From Arthrobacter psychrochitiniphilus (GTDB taxonomy: Bacteria; Actinomycetota; Actinomycetes; Actinomycetales; Micrococcaceae), in contig NZ_QHLZ01000001.1 of NCBI RefSeq assembly GCF_003185915.1, positions 186,001-250,000 on the forward strand: a DNA stretch of 64,000 bases. The letters run 5' to 3'. Below are positions 33,403-41,759 of this stretch, one piece after another (positions within the stretch are counted from its first letter, which is position 1; each line of letters opens with the position of its first letter). The notes below the pieces were generated by a model. That model worked only from the letters and a program-made list of their open reading frames with translations, ran no database searches and had not been told where the DNA came from. Made by a program: the position numbers and the translations under genes.

Positions 33403-34803
33403 TCATTCAACGCTCGGAGCAGGGCTCGCTTCCCGGCGCGAGAACGTACTTGAGTTCTGCGCGGACAGTGCCAGCAGCACCAGGATATCCACGGGCAGGC
33501 CGAACAGATCCCCGCGCAAGGTGACGGAGGTGCCACTGAAGAAACCCAGGGCCGCACCCGCCAACAACAACACGCTCAAGCCCATGACCGTGACCCGAGC
33601 CCTATTGCTGCCGCGAAAAACCAGGGCCGAGAGCGCCGCATACAGGAGTATGGAGGCGGCCGTGACGGCCATGGCAATGTTCACGAACAGGGCAGCTAGG
33701 GAGGCGTTACCACCGGGAAGTGAGGCCGCTACCTCGCCAATAATGCTGACCCTGTCCCCCACCGCCAGGCTCAAGGTGAGAACACCAACCACTACCCGGA
33801 TGCTCATGAGGACCACTCCAAGCACAATCGAGAGCGGCCGGCGCCGTTCCCGCGCAGCCACACGCGCCTCCGCACTCTGGTCCGCGGCCAGGGCGGCGCC
33901 CTTCACCTTGCCAACGTCCACCACGGGCAGGTTTCCGTCAGTTTCAATGCTGTCCCCGCCACCGTTGCGTGAGTGGTAGCCGGTGGAGAAATCCTCAATA
34001 ATGCGCACCGATACCTCTGGGTGGCTCTCCGTCAGAGTTGCCACGATGTGATCCCGCTCAACGTCGGTGTCGGAATCGATCTTGTGGGTGATCTGGAGCG
34101 TGAAAAGTGAGAAGCCCACAGCCCTATCAAAGGTGCCCGCGGCGAGCCACTCAACCTTATGCCCGCCTGGCAGCAACCAACCATCGGGGCATTTCCAAAA
34201 CCGCACGTGGTGGCGTTTGGCGGGATTGCCAGCCACTTCCTGCTGATAGGCCAGGTCCTGTTGCCGGCCAAAGAGCAGCAAGGGGCTCACGGGCGCCTTG
34301 TGGTAGCTGCGTTTGAATACCGTGGAGGTGATGATGCGCCAGCTTGAGCGCAAGGTCACCGCATCGGCGCGGATCCAGCCTGCACCACTCATGGCCGCGA
34401 TCAGTTGGGCTTCACTGCCCTCCGCGGCAAGGTTAATGGGGTCTCCCAGCAGCCCGTCACTGGTGCGGGCGCGGCCAATGAAGTAATCAGGGACATAGAT
34501 GGAGGTCAAAATCTTATGCACCCGTGGCAACACCAGGTAGGCCAAGATGAGCCAGAACAGGACGAAGAACGGCACAAGGTACCAGCCCACGTGCAACGAT
34601 TCACTCAATATCAGCCAGGCCAGCCACAACGCCGCAATCCCGCTGAAGGCAAAGACGAGGTTGTCCACCAGCGAGTTAAATGAGCTCCGCTGCAGCAGCT
34701 GGTCATGGCTGCCCACTTTATGCTGGCTGCCCTCTAGCGCGGCCAGTACTGGCGCGGCAACAGGTGCGGCCGGTACTGGCGCGGAGTGCTCCCCGGGTCT
34801 CAT
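33403..34803 (-). CDS. LssY C-terminal domain membrane protein
   Basis: 466 residues. An Ala/Pro-rich N-terminus is followed by two helices (about 47-95), a soluble LssY-C domain (about 100-290) and three or four more helices to the C-terminus. The LssY-C domain is recognised from GWIRADAVTLRSSWRI, SYHKAPVSPLLLFGRQQDLAYQ, the KRHHVRFW block and THKIDSDTDVERDHIV. The domain is found in membrane proteins with or without a DedA/PAP2 part; its biochemical role is not established. Here it is alone, on the gatCAB strand but 124 bp upstream. Family assignment good, function unknown. Confidence 0.75.
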   Translation of the reverse strand: MRPGEHSAPVPAAPVAAPVLAALEGSQHKVGSHDQLLQRSSFNSLVDNLVFAFSGIAALWLAWLILSESLHVGWYLVPFFVLFWLILAYLVLPRVHKILTSIYVPDYFIGRARTSDGLLGDPINLAAEGSEAQLIAAMSGAGWIRADAVTLRSSWRIITSTVFKRSYHKAPVSPLLLFGRQQDLAYQQEVAGNPAKRHHVRFWKCPDGWLLPGGHKVEWLAAGTFDRAVGFSLFTLQITHKIDSDTDVERDHIVATLTESHPEVSVRIIEDFSTGYHSRNGGGDSIETDGNLPVVDVGKVKGAALAADQSAEARVAARERRRPLSIVLGVVLMSIRVVVGVLTLSLAVGDRVSIIGEVAASLPGGNASLAALFVNIAMAVTAASILLYAALSALVFRGSNRARVTVMGLSVLLLAGAALGFFSGTSVTLRGDLFGLPVDILVLLALSAQNSSTFSRREASPAPSVE

Positions 34804-34845
34804 GAGGCCATCCTATAGCGGAGGCTTTTTGGTGGCACCTCCTCA

Positions 34846-35343
34846 TTAAAGCTCCATCCGGTACACACGCAACATCTTGCCGTTTTCCGGGATGGGCCAG
34901 TCACGCTCGGGTGCACGGGAAAATCCCAGCCGCTGATACAGGGCGTGGGCGCTGACCCAGTCCTCGCCCGTGGTCAGGCTAAGCGCATTGATCCCGGGCA
35001 GACTTTTGGCATGGGCCAGAATGTATTCCACCATGGACCGCCCGGCACCACTGCGCTGCACAGCAGGGTCCACCACCAGAAGCCGGAATTCCAGCTCATC
35101 GGGCAGCGCTACATCCGCCCATTCATCGCCGTACACCGCTAAGGTGGCTGACCCAATGACGGCGCCATCCCGCTCTGCCACAATCATCTGCGCCACAGCT
35201 GCCCGCTCGGCCACCTGCAAGATCTTGCGCATGTATGGATGGTCCACGTTCTCAAAATACCGGGCACCAAGGTAGGCGTCGGCTGTAATACAAGCGATGG
35301 CGTCATAATCGGAAGGAATTGCAGTGCGGATGCTTAAGTTCAT
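34846..35343 (-). CDS. GNAT family N-acetyltransferase
   Basis: 165-residue acetyltransferase. ATG 35343 (MNLSIRTAIPSDYDAI) has GGAG upstream and begins the GNAT fold; the longer open frame is not GNAT-like. The acetyl-CoA loop is LLVVDPAVQRSGAGRSM (motif A, Q/RxxGxG/A), and a later ALYQRLGFSRAP motif B is typical. Substrate unknown; small-molecule amine or protein N-terminus possible. It lies divergent from the ROK regulator region with about 490 bp between. Confidence 0.88.
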   Translation of the reverse strand: MNLSIRTAIPSDYDAIACITADAYLGARYFENVDHPYMRKILQVAERAAVAQMIVAERDGAVIGSATLAVYGDEWADVALPDELEFRLLVVDPAVQRSGAGRSMVEYILAHAKSLPGINALSLTTGEDWVSAHALYQRLGFSRAPERDWPIPENGKMLRVYRMEL

Positions 35344-35454
35344 GGCGGGAAATTTCTCCGTTTTCGGTGCTGGCGTGACGTATTTTCTCAATTCTCGCTC
35401 CCCTACGCCTCGCACTTGACACCAAAAGCACCGCAGACCGGCTTCGGACACAGT

Positions 35455-35496
35455 CCGGTTCCCCTGTCTTTCCAGCTGGTTCCCCTGTCTTTCCAG
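35455..35496. repeat. 21-bp direct duplication
   Basis: Two 21-bp copies differing by one base (35455-35475 and 35476-35496) in the non-coding region upstream of the GNAT gene. Confidence 0.9.
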
Positions 35497-35814
35497 CCGG
35501 TCTCGTCCGGCTTTCCCTCGTGACTTGCACGGGTATGGTGCCGGGCAGTTTCTGCGGTCAGTGCCCGCCCGGCCCCGGAATCGAGACGGATTGCCGCTTG
35601 TTTACGGCTTGTTTACGCGCGCTGCGAAGTGCCAGTGTGCGCTTTATTGGTGCGGAGAGGATGGCCACGCGCCGAGGACGAGGCAGCTCAGCAGCTATGC
35701 ACGGACCTCCCGTTACTGGCAGCGTCCGCGGGTGCGTGAATTTCACGCCATTGAGAGCATTATCACACTTGGGGCCGCTGGGGCCAGTTTGCGTAAAAGC
35801 TTTACAAAAAGTTT

Positions 35815-35833
35815 GTTAGTACAGTTTACTAAC
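35815..35833. promoter_or_regulatory. Candidate ROK-repressor operator
   Basis: Perfect 7-bp inverted arms GTTAGTA (35815-35821) and TACTAAC (35827-35833) around 5 bp, ending 4 bp before the ROK regulator ATG. Spacing and AT-rich arms fit a dimeric ROK repressor site and suggest autoregulation of the whole operon. With so short a leader the transcript may be leaderless. Confidence 0.6.
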
Positions 35834-35837
35834 ATTC

Positions 35838-36989
35838 ATGATCACTCCACGGCCCCGCATCAGGACGGGCCCAGACCGCGCAGGCAGCCTTCCCTCCGAC
35901 GTCCGCGCCTACAACCTCTCACTAGTGCTGCGCACCCTGCACGCCGCCGGTGCCATGAGCCGCGCCGACCTCTCCCGCGCTATTGGCCTGACCCGTGTCA
36001 CCATCTCTGACCTTGTCACCGAGCTGATCGCCCGCACTCACGCCGTAGAGCTGGGCCCTTCCGAGGCAATACGCCCCGGCAAGCCCTCCATCCTCGTCGA
36101 CATCAACCGGCACGGCCTGCAGATCGTTGGCCTGGACCTGACGGAAAACAATGTCCTGCGCGCCGCCGTCATGGACCTGGACGGCACCATCTTGGCCCGC
36201 ACGGATTGTGCCATCACCTCCGAAAGCGGTGCCGAGCTGACGGCACTCGTTACAGGTCTGGCCCGGGACGCCGTGGCGCTGGCCACCGAGCCGTTGCTGG
36301 GAATCGGCGTGGGCAGCCCCGGAATCGTGGACGCTGACGGCGTGGTCATCACCGCACCCAACCTGGGTTGGGTCAATGTGCCGCTGGGTGCCACCATCCA
36401 GGCTGCTACCGGCCTGCCCACCCTTGTCCATAACGATGCCGACGCCGCCCTGCACGGTGAATACACTTTCGGCACCGGCAGTGATGACATGATCCTGGTC
36501 CGGGTGGGCCGCGGCGTCGGTTCCAGCATTATGGTGGGCGGGGTCCGTGCCAGCGGTGTCCACCACGCCGCAGGAGAAATCGGCCATGTCACAGTAGGTA
36601 CCGACGGCGGCGCCACGTGCCAGTGTGGCCGCACCGGCTGCCTGGAAACCTGGTTGGCCGTGCCCGCCCTCGAGACGGCCCTCGCCGCCGCGGCGCAAAG
36701 CCCGGACCCCGAGGCCGCCGCTCATGCTGTCCTGCGTACCGCCGGCGAACGCCTAGCCATTTCCCTAGCCCCGATCGTGGCGGCCATCGACGTCGCGGAG
36801 GTTGTCCTTTGCGGTCCGGCCGCCCTCCTGGACGGGACGCTGATTGAGAGCGTCCGCGAAACACTCGCCCAACGGGTGCTCCCCCTCTACCCACCCCCAA
36901 CAACTGTTCGACTCGCGGATGAACCCGAAAAAACGGTGCTCCGCGGTACGGCCGTCATGGTTCTGTCCAGTCAGTTGGGAGTGGACTAG
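35838..36989 (+). CDS. ROK family transcriptional repressor
   Basis: 383-residue regulator. The N-terminal winged helix (about residues 20-80) has LSRAIGLTRVTISDLVTELI. The ROK sugar-binding domain follows with GLDLTENNVLRAAVMDL, GIGVGSPGIVD, HNDADAALHGE and the zinc motif CQCGRTGCLETW, which is intact here. Such proteins (NagC/XylR type) release DNA on binding a sugar or sugar phosphate. It precedes an ABC importer and a hexosaminidase gene on the same strand, so its ligand is probably N-acetylglucosamine, chitobiose or a phosphorylated form. Confidence 0.9.
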   Translation: MITPRPRIRTGPDRAGSLPSDVRAYNLSLVLRTLHAAGAMSRADLSRAIGLTRVTISDLVTELIARTHAVELGPSEAIRPGKPSILVDINRHGLQIVGLDLTENNVLRAAVMDLDGTILARTDCAITSESGAELTALVTGLARDAVALATEPLLGIGVGSPGIVDADGVVITAPNLGWVNVPLGATIQAATGLPTLVHNDADAALHGEYTFGTGSDDMILVRVGRGVGSSIMVGGVRASGVHHAAGEIGHVTVGTDGGATCQCGRTGCLETWLAVPALETALAAAAQSPDPEAAAHAVLRTAGERLAISLAPIVAAIDVAEVVLCGPAALLDGTLIESVRETLAQRVLPLYPPPTTVRLADEPEKTVLRGTAVMVLSSQLGVD

Positions 36990-37081
36990 GCGCATTCCGC
37001 CAGGCACCACACACCTTTGAATAAGCACCACATCGTTCCCTTGCGGCCCACCCGAGGCCCCTTGTCGAAAGAGGAAATTGC

Positions 37082-38434
37082 ATGAAGAAGTATCTGGGGA
37101 TCGCAGCTATTACCGCTGCAGCATTGACCCTGTCAGCCTGTGGTTCCGGCACTTCCGCCGAGTCCGGGAGTAACCCGTCAGATAACGCCGACCGCTCTAT
37201 CACCCTGTGGCTCGCAGGAGGGGACACCTCTGATGAGCTGCGCGGCTACTTGAAAGACACCTTCAAGGCCAAGACCGGCGCCACGTTGAAGATTGAAGAA
37301 CAGGGCTGGGGGGACCTTGTCACCAAGATGACCACGGCACTGCCCGATGCCAACAACACCCCGGATGTGGTGGAAATGGGCAACACCCAGTCCCCCACCT
37401 TCACCAACGTCGGAGCCTTTGCCGACCTCTCCGACATGTACGACGAACTCGGCGGTGACAAGCTCCTGCCGTCCTTCGTCGAGGCAGGTTCGGTGGACGG
37501 CAAGAAGTTCGCGCTGCCCTACTACTTCGGTTCACGCTACATGTTCACCCGTAAAGACATCTGGACAGAAGCCGGCGTTGCCACGCCCACCACGCTGGAT
37601 GAGTTCAATGCAGGTGTGAAGAGCATTGCTGATAAGAATCCGCGCGAGATCAAGAACTTCTCCGGCTTCTTCCTGGGTGGCCAGGACTGGCGCAACGGCG
37701 TTTCCTGGATCTTCGCGAACGGTGGGGATCTGGCCAAGAAGGAAAACGGCAAGTGGGTTTCCACCCTTGCCGATGCCAAGACGCTCAAGGGCTTGGAACA
37801 GTTGCAGGACCTGTACAAAAATGCTTCCAAGGCGCCCTCTGATGCCAAGGATGCCACCCCGTGGCTGTACATCAACGACGCCGATGAAATCCTCGGCGAT
37901 GACGGCAAGCCCACAGGCAAGACGAGCCTGGCTGCTGCCACCATCATGGCTCCGGGCTGGGCCCACTGGTCCATCGGCGACTTGAAGAAGGATGATGCAA
38001 CGGGCAAGGACGTGCGCACCTGGAATGAGGACACGTTCGGCACTCTGGTGCTTCCCGGCAACGACGGCAAGCCTGCTCCGGTCCTGGCCGGCGGTTCCAA
38101 CATCGGCATCTCCGCCAAGTCCAAGAATCAGGATCTGGCCAAGGACCTGATGCGCATCATCTTCTCCGAGGAATACCAGAACATGCTCGGCGGTGCGGGC
38201 TTGGGCCCGGCCAACTCGGACTACGTGAATTCCTTGGGCGATGACCAGTTCGCCAAGGCAGCCATTGCCTCCGCCTCCAACTCCAAGCTGACCCCCGCCG
38301 CTCCCGGCTGGGCATCCGTTGAGACCTCGCTGGTCCTTGAGGAGTTCTTCGGAAAACTTCGCGACGCCACTGACCTTGCCGCACTGGCCAAGCAGTACGA
38401 CGAAAAGATCACCCCGCAGCTGAACCTGAAGTAA
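37082..38434 (+). CDS. ABC transporter sugar-binding lipoprotein
   Basis: 450-residue extracellular solute-binding protein (family 1). The signal peptide ends at lipobox LSAC-G, so the mature protein is lipid-anchored outside the membrane. The SBP fold begins with ITLWLAGGDTSDELRGYL and shows the WGDLVTKMTTALPDANNTPDVVEMG hallmark of the oligosaccharide binders near residue 90. The AAGAGG site precedes the ATG. Two permeases and an intracellular GH3 hexosaminidase follow, favouring chitooligosaccharide or other GlcNAc oligosaccharide uptake. No ATPase gene is present; a shared MsiK-like ATPase is expected elsewhere. Confidence 0.9.
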   Translation: MKKYLGIAAITAAALTLSACGSGTSAESGSNPSDNADRSITLWLAGGDTSDELRGYLKDTFKAKTGATLKIEEQGWGDLVTKMTTALPDANNTPDVVEMGNTQSPTFTNVGAFADLSDMYDELGGDKLLPSFVEAGSVDGKKFALPYYFGSRYMFTRKDIWTEAGVATPTTLDEFNAGVKSIADKNPREIKNFSGFFLGGQDWRNGVSWIFANGGDLAKKENGKWVSTLADAKTLKGLEQLQDLYKNASKAPSDAKDATPWLYINDADEILGDDGKPTGKTSLAAATIMAPGWAHWSIGDLKKDDATGKDVRTWNEDTFGTLVLPGNDGKPAPVLAGGSNIGISAKSKNQDLAKDLMRIIFSEEYQNMLGGAGLGPANSDYVNSLGDDQFAKAAIASASNSKLTPAAPGWASVETSLVLEEFFGKLRDATDLAALAKQYDEKITPQLNLK

Positions 38435-38465
38435 CAGCCCAGAGCGCAGCTACACAGCACCAATA

Positions 38466-38501
38466 GTGGTGACCGGGGTTCGTAAGAGCCCCGGTCACCA
38501 C
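38466..38501 (+). terminator. Intercistronic hairpin between binding protein and permease genes
   Basis: A perfect 13-bp GC-rich stem (38466-38478 with 38489-38501) and a 10-base loop, 31 bp after the binding-protein stop. No T-run follows, so it probably damps rather than stops transcription or protects the upstream mRNA, giving more binding protein than permease. Confidence 0.75.
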
Positions 38502-38558
38502 CGCTTTGCCACCTGTAGCAAGAACCACGGCAGTTTCCGCCGTCACGAAAGGCCCCCT

Positions 38559-39521
38559 ATGTCAACGGACGCCAAAGCGCCCCCCCTCGCACCCGGTCGC
38601 GGCGGACAGTCATCCGAGCCAGGCCCCGCCATCCGGCGCCGCAAAGCCAGCAAGGCTCCTTACTACCTGATTCTTCCGGCCATCATCATCTTGTTGGTAG
38701 CCCTGGGCTACCCCGTGGGCTGGCAGATTATCACCAGCTTCCAAAAATTCGGCCTGATGCAGCAGTTCGGCGGATCTCCTGAATTCGTCGGCTTCGAGAA
38801 CTACATTGCACTTCTGGGCACCTCCGAACTCTGGGTGGTCCTTGGCCGTTCACTGCTGTTCTGTCTGCTTTCGGCGTTCCTGACCGTGGCAATCGGCGGC
38901 CTCTTGGCCCTGTTGATGCAGCGCGTCGGCACGGCAGCGCGCCTGATGCTGCAAGTTTCCATGCTGCTGGCCTGGGCTATGCCCGTTGTGGCCGCCATGA
39001 CCGTGTGGGTCTGGCTCATCGACTGGCGCCGCGGCGTCTTGAACTGGCTCCTAGTCCAGTTCGGCATTGATGCCGAAGGCCACAACTGGCTGGCCGATCC
39101 GGTCACGTTTTTCCTGATCGCCGTCGTCATTGTCGTGTGGATGTCCGTACCGTTCGTGGCGCTGAGCCTCTACGCCGGCCTGACCCAAATCTCCGGCGAG
39201 GTCCTCGAAGCCGCCGGTATGGACGGAGCCACCGGCTGGCAGCGCACCCGCTACATCATCTTGCCGTTGATAGCCCCGGTCCTGTCGATCGTGCTGCTGC
39301 TGCAGCTGATCTGGGACCTGCGCGTGTTCACCCAGATCAAGCTCCTGCAAGACGCCGGCGGTGTTGCCAACGAAACCAACATGCTGGGCACCTTCATTTA
39401 CCAGCTCGGCGTGGGCTCCGGGGACTTCGGTATGGCAAGCGCCGTGTCCATCCTCATGCTGATCCTGACAATCGGCATCAGCTGGTATTACGTCCGTTCC
39501 CTCATGAAGGAAGAAAACTAA
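38559..39521 (+). CDS. ABC sugar transporter permease 1 (MalF/UgpA type)
   Basis: 320-residue inner-membrane permease with six helices. ATG 38559 (MSTDAKAPP) follows AAAGG at a good distance. After a Pro/Lys-rich tail come KAPYYLILPAIIILL and, near the C-terminal end, the EAA loop VLEAAGMDGATGWQRTRYIILP, where the shared ATPase docks. The stop precedes the next permease ATG by one base. Confidence 0.9.
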   Translation: MSTDAKAPPLAPGRGGQSSEPGPAIRRRKASKAPYYLILPAIIILLVALGYPVGWQIITSFQKFGLMQQFGGSPEFVGFENYIALLGTSELWVVLGRSLLFCLLSAFLTVAIGGLLALLMQRVGTAARLMLQVSMLLAWAMPVVAAMTVWVWLIDWRRGVLNWLLVQFGIDAEGHNWLADPVTFFLIAVVIVVWMSVPFVALSLYAGLTQISGEVLEAAGMDGATGWQRTRYIILPLIAPVLSIVLLLQLIWDLRVFTQIKLLQDAGGVANETNMLGTFIYQLGVGSGDFGMASAVSILMLILTIGISWYYVRSLMKEEN

Positions 39522-39522
39522 C

Positions 39523-40362
39523 ATGCGGCGCAAGTCAATCATTACTGCTCTGTTCACCGCCCTGGCCGTGGCAATAGCAATCCTGTGGGCCTTCCCGGTC
39601 TACTGGATGTTCAACTCCTCCATGCTGCCCAACGTTGTTTTGCAGTCCACCACACCCACGTTCTTGCCCTTCGGCGGATCGCTGGAGAACTTTACGGCAG
39701 CCCTGGCCGACGGCAAGTTCCTCGGCGCACTCACCATCTCACTGACGGTCACGCTGAGCACGGTCGCGGCCGTGCTGATCATCGCCTTCCTCGGTGCCCT
39801 GGCCGTCAGCCGCTTCAAGTTCAAGGGCCGCAAGTCCTTCATCCTGGCACTGCTGTTGATCCAGATGCTCCCGGCCGAAGGCATGTTCATCGCCCAGTAC
39901 AAGATGATGAGCTCAGTTGGCATGCTCAACAACATTGTGGGCCTGACCATCTTGTACACGGCCGCAGTTGTGCCCTTTACGATCTGGATGTTGCGCGGCT
40001 TCGTCGCCGGCGTCCCCGCAGAGCTGGAGGAGGCCGCCATGGTGGACGGGCTCTCCCGCACCAAGGCGTTCCTGAAGATCACCTTCCCGCTGCTTGCACC
40101 GGGCCTGGTGGCGTCCGGGGTTTATGCGTTCTTGCAGGCCTGGAATGAGTTCACCGTCGCCCTGGTCGTCATGACCGAGGACCAGTCCCGCACACTGCCG
40201 CTGTGGTTGCGCGGCTTCGTCCAAGCCTCGGCCACCCGGGAGACCGACTGGGGGATGGTCATGGCCGCTTCCATGCTCGTTGCCGTTCCGGTCATCATCT
40301 TCTTTTTGATCGTCCAGGGCAAGATGAGTTCCGGGCTCGTCAGCGGGGCGGTGAAGGGATGA
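39523..40362 (+). CDS. ABC sugar transporter permease 2 (MalG/UgpE type)
   Basis: 279-residue partner permease with six helices. The EAA loop reads ELEEAAMVDGLSRTKAFLKITFP. The C-terminus has the usual AWNEFTVALVV motif. It starts one base after permease 1 stops and its own stop overlaps the nagZ-like start by 4 bp (ATGA), so the transporter and hexosaminidase are translationally coupled. Confidence 0.92.
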   Translation: MRRKSIITALFTALAVAIAILWAFPVYWMFNSSMLPNVVLQSTTPTFLPFGGSLENFTAALADGKFLGALTISLTVTLSTVAAVLIIAFLGALAVSRFKFKGRKSFILALLLIQMLPAEGMFIAQYKMMSSVGMLNNIVGLTILYTAAVVPFTIWMLRGFVAGVPAELEEAAMVDGLSRTKAFLKITFPLLAPGLVASGVYAFLQAWNEFTVALVVMTEDQSRTLPLWLRGFVQASATRETDWGMVMAASMLVAVPVIIFFLIVQGKMSSGLVSGAVKG

Positions 40363-41759
40363 GCCCGGTGGATGTGCGGCGTCTGGCCGCCGGAACGCTC
40401 ATGCCAGGATTTGTCGGCACCACTGCACCGGACTGGCTTCTTGACGCGTTCGACGACGGATTGGCCGCCGTGTGCTTGTTCGGCACCAACCTGGTCTCGT
40501 GGGATCAGCTTGCGGCACTGTGCACGCAGTTGCGCCGGCGGTCCCCGCACGCCCTCCTGTCAGTCGATGAGGAAGGCGGCGATGTCACTCGCCTGCACTA
40601 CCTGGCCGGTTCCAACCAGCCTGGCAATGCGGTCCTGGGGCGGATAGACGACGTCCATGTGACGGCTGCGGCGGCCTCGGCCATTGGCATGGAGCTCGCA
40701 GCGTTTGGCATCAATTTGAATCTTGCCCCGGATGCCGATGTGAACTCCGCGGACGAAAACCCCGTAATTGGGGTCCGCAGCTTCGGTGCGGACCCCGTCC
40801 ACGCGGCCCGGCACACGGTGGCTTGGGTGGAGGGCCTGCAGCTTGCCGGCGTGGCTGCCTGTGCCAAGCATTTCCCCGGGCATGGGGACACCCACGATGA
40901 TTCACACCTGGCCCTGCCCCGGGTTAAAGCCCCGCTGCAGACGCTTCTTGAACGGGAACTACTTCCGTTCAAGGCGGCGGCCATGGCTGGGGTTGGAAGC
41001 ATCATGACCAGCCACATTGTGGTTGAGGCACTGGACCCTGCCAACCCTGCAACTTTTTCGCCGATTGTGCTGCAGGATATTCTGCGCGGCCAGCTCGGGT
41101 TCAAAGGTGCCGTGATCACAGACGCTTTAGACATGGTGGGTGCCTCCGGAGTCATTGGCATACCGGCGGCTGCAGTCCGTGCCCTGGCAGCCGGTGCCGA
41201 TCTGCTGTGCATTGGCTCCGAGACCACGGCCCGCCAGTACCAGGACGTGCTCGAGGGCGTGGTGGCGGCAGTTGCTGAGGGCACACTCCCGCTGGCCCGG
41301 CTGCAGGACGCCGCGGCGCGCACCGCAAAACTGGCTGGGGACTTCCCCGCCCACAGCGGTGCTGCCGTGAATTCTTCCGCGGCCATTCCAGCGGCGGCAG
41401 AAATCCGTAGCACCTTTGATCTCTCTGCCACGGCCGATACCTGGCTGGCTGATCCGTCCCCGGCCGCCGTGGTCCAGTTGGAAACACAGGCCAACTTTGC
41501 CGTAGGCACCGTCCCGTGGGGTCCGGCCGCCACGGGAGGCACCGTGCCTCAAGAAAGCCTGAACCCGGGCCAGAAGGTGGCCCTCGTGGGACGCGGGCTG
41601 GACGCCGACCATCCGGTCTGGGCCCTGGCCCAAGCTCTTCGCTCCGCTGGGCACAACACCATCACCGTGGAGTGCGGTTGGCCCCGCGGCGGTGCCGACA
41701 TTGTCAGCTACGGGGCATCACTGGCAGTGTCCACGGCCCTCATGGAGCTGCTTCTCTAG
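40359..41759 (+). CDS. nagZ: GH3 beta-N-acetylhexosaminidase (NagZ-type), intracellular
   Basis: 466-residue GH3 enzyme from ATG 40359. The NagZ-defining His/Asp loop is present as KHFPGHGDTHDDSHLALP (general acid/base dyad), with the preceding SVDEEGGDVTRL, and the nucleophile Asp in VITDALDMVGA. A second, less conserved domain of about 130 residues follows. There is no signal peptide, so it acts in the cytoplasm on imported GlcNAc-containing oligosaccharides; the coupled ABC importer supports this. Chitobiose, muropeptides or other GlcNAc-beta-glycosides are all possible substrates. Confidence 0.9.
   Translation: MSPVDVRRLAAGTLMPGFVGTTAPDWLLDAFDDGLAAVCLFGTNLVSWDQLAALCTQLRRRSPHALLSVDEEGGDVTRLHYLAGSNQPGNAVLGRIDDVHVTAAAASAIGMELAAFGINLNLAPDADVNSADENPVIGVRSFGADPVHAARHTVAWVEGLQLAGVAACAKHFPGHGDTHDDSHLALPRVKAPLQTLLERELLPFKAAAMAGVGSIMTSHIVVEALDPANPATFSPIVLQDILRGQLGFKGAVITDALDMVGASGVIGIPAAAVRALAAGADLLCIGSETTARQYQDVLEGVVAAVAEGTLPLARLQDAAARTAKLAGDFPAHSGAAVNSSAAIPAAAEIRSTFDLSATADTWLADPSPAAVVQLETQANFAVGTVPWGPAATGGTVPQESLNPGQKVALVGRGLDADHPVWALAQALRSAGHNTITVECGWPRGGADIVSYGASLAVSTALMELLL

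Larger units (their letters stand above)
35344..35837. promoter_or_regulatory. Gene-free divergent region upstream of the ROK regulator
   Basis: 494 bp with no convincing gene. It contains a 21-bp duplication (35455-35475, 35476-35496), an 11-bp duplication (GCTTGTTTACG at 35596 and 35607), an AT-rich stretch from 35790, and a 7-7 inverted repeat next to the ROK gene. A TTTACA (35801-35806) is a weak -35-like element. The region probably holds the ROK operon promoter near 35800-35835. Confidence 0.5.

Noticed and set aside
35520..35819. Plus-strand open frames upstream of the ROK regulator
   Set aside because: Short, overlapping in several frames, no ribosome site or similarity; the region looks regulatory.
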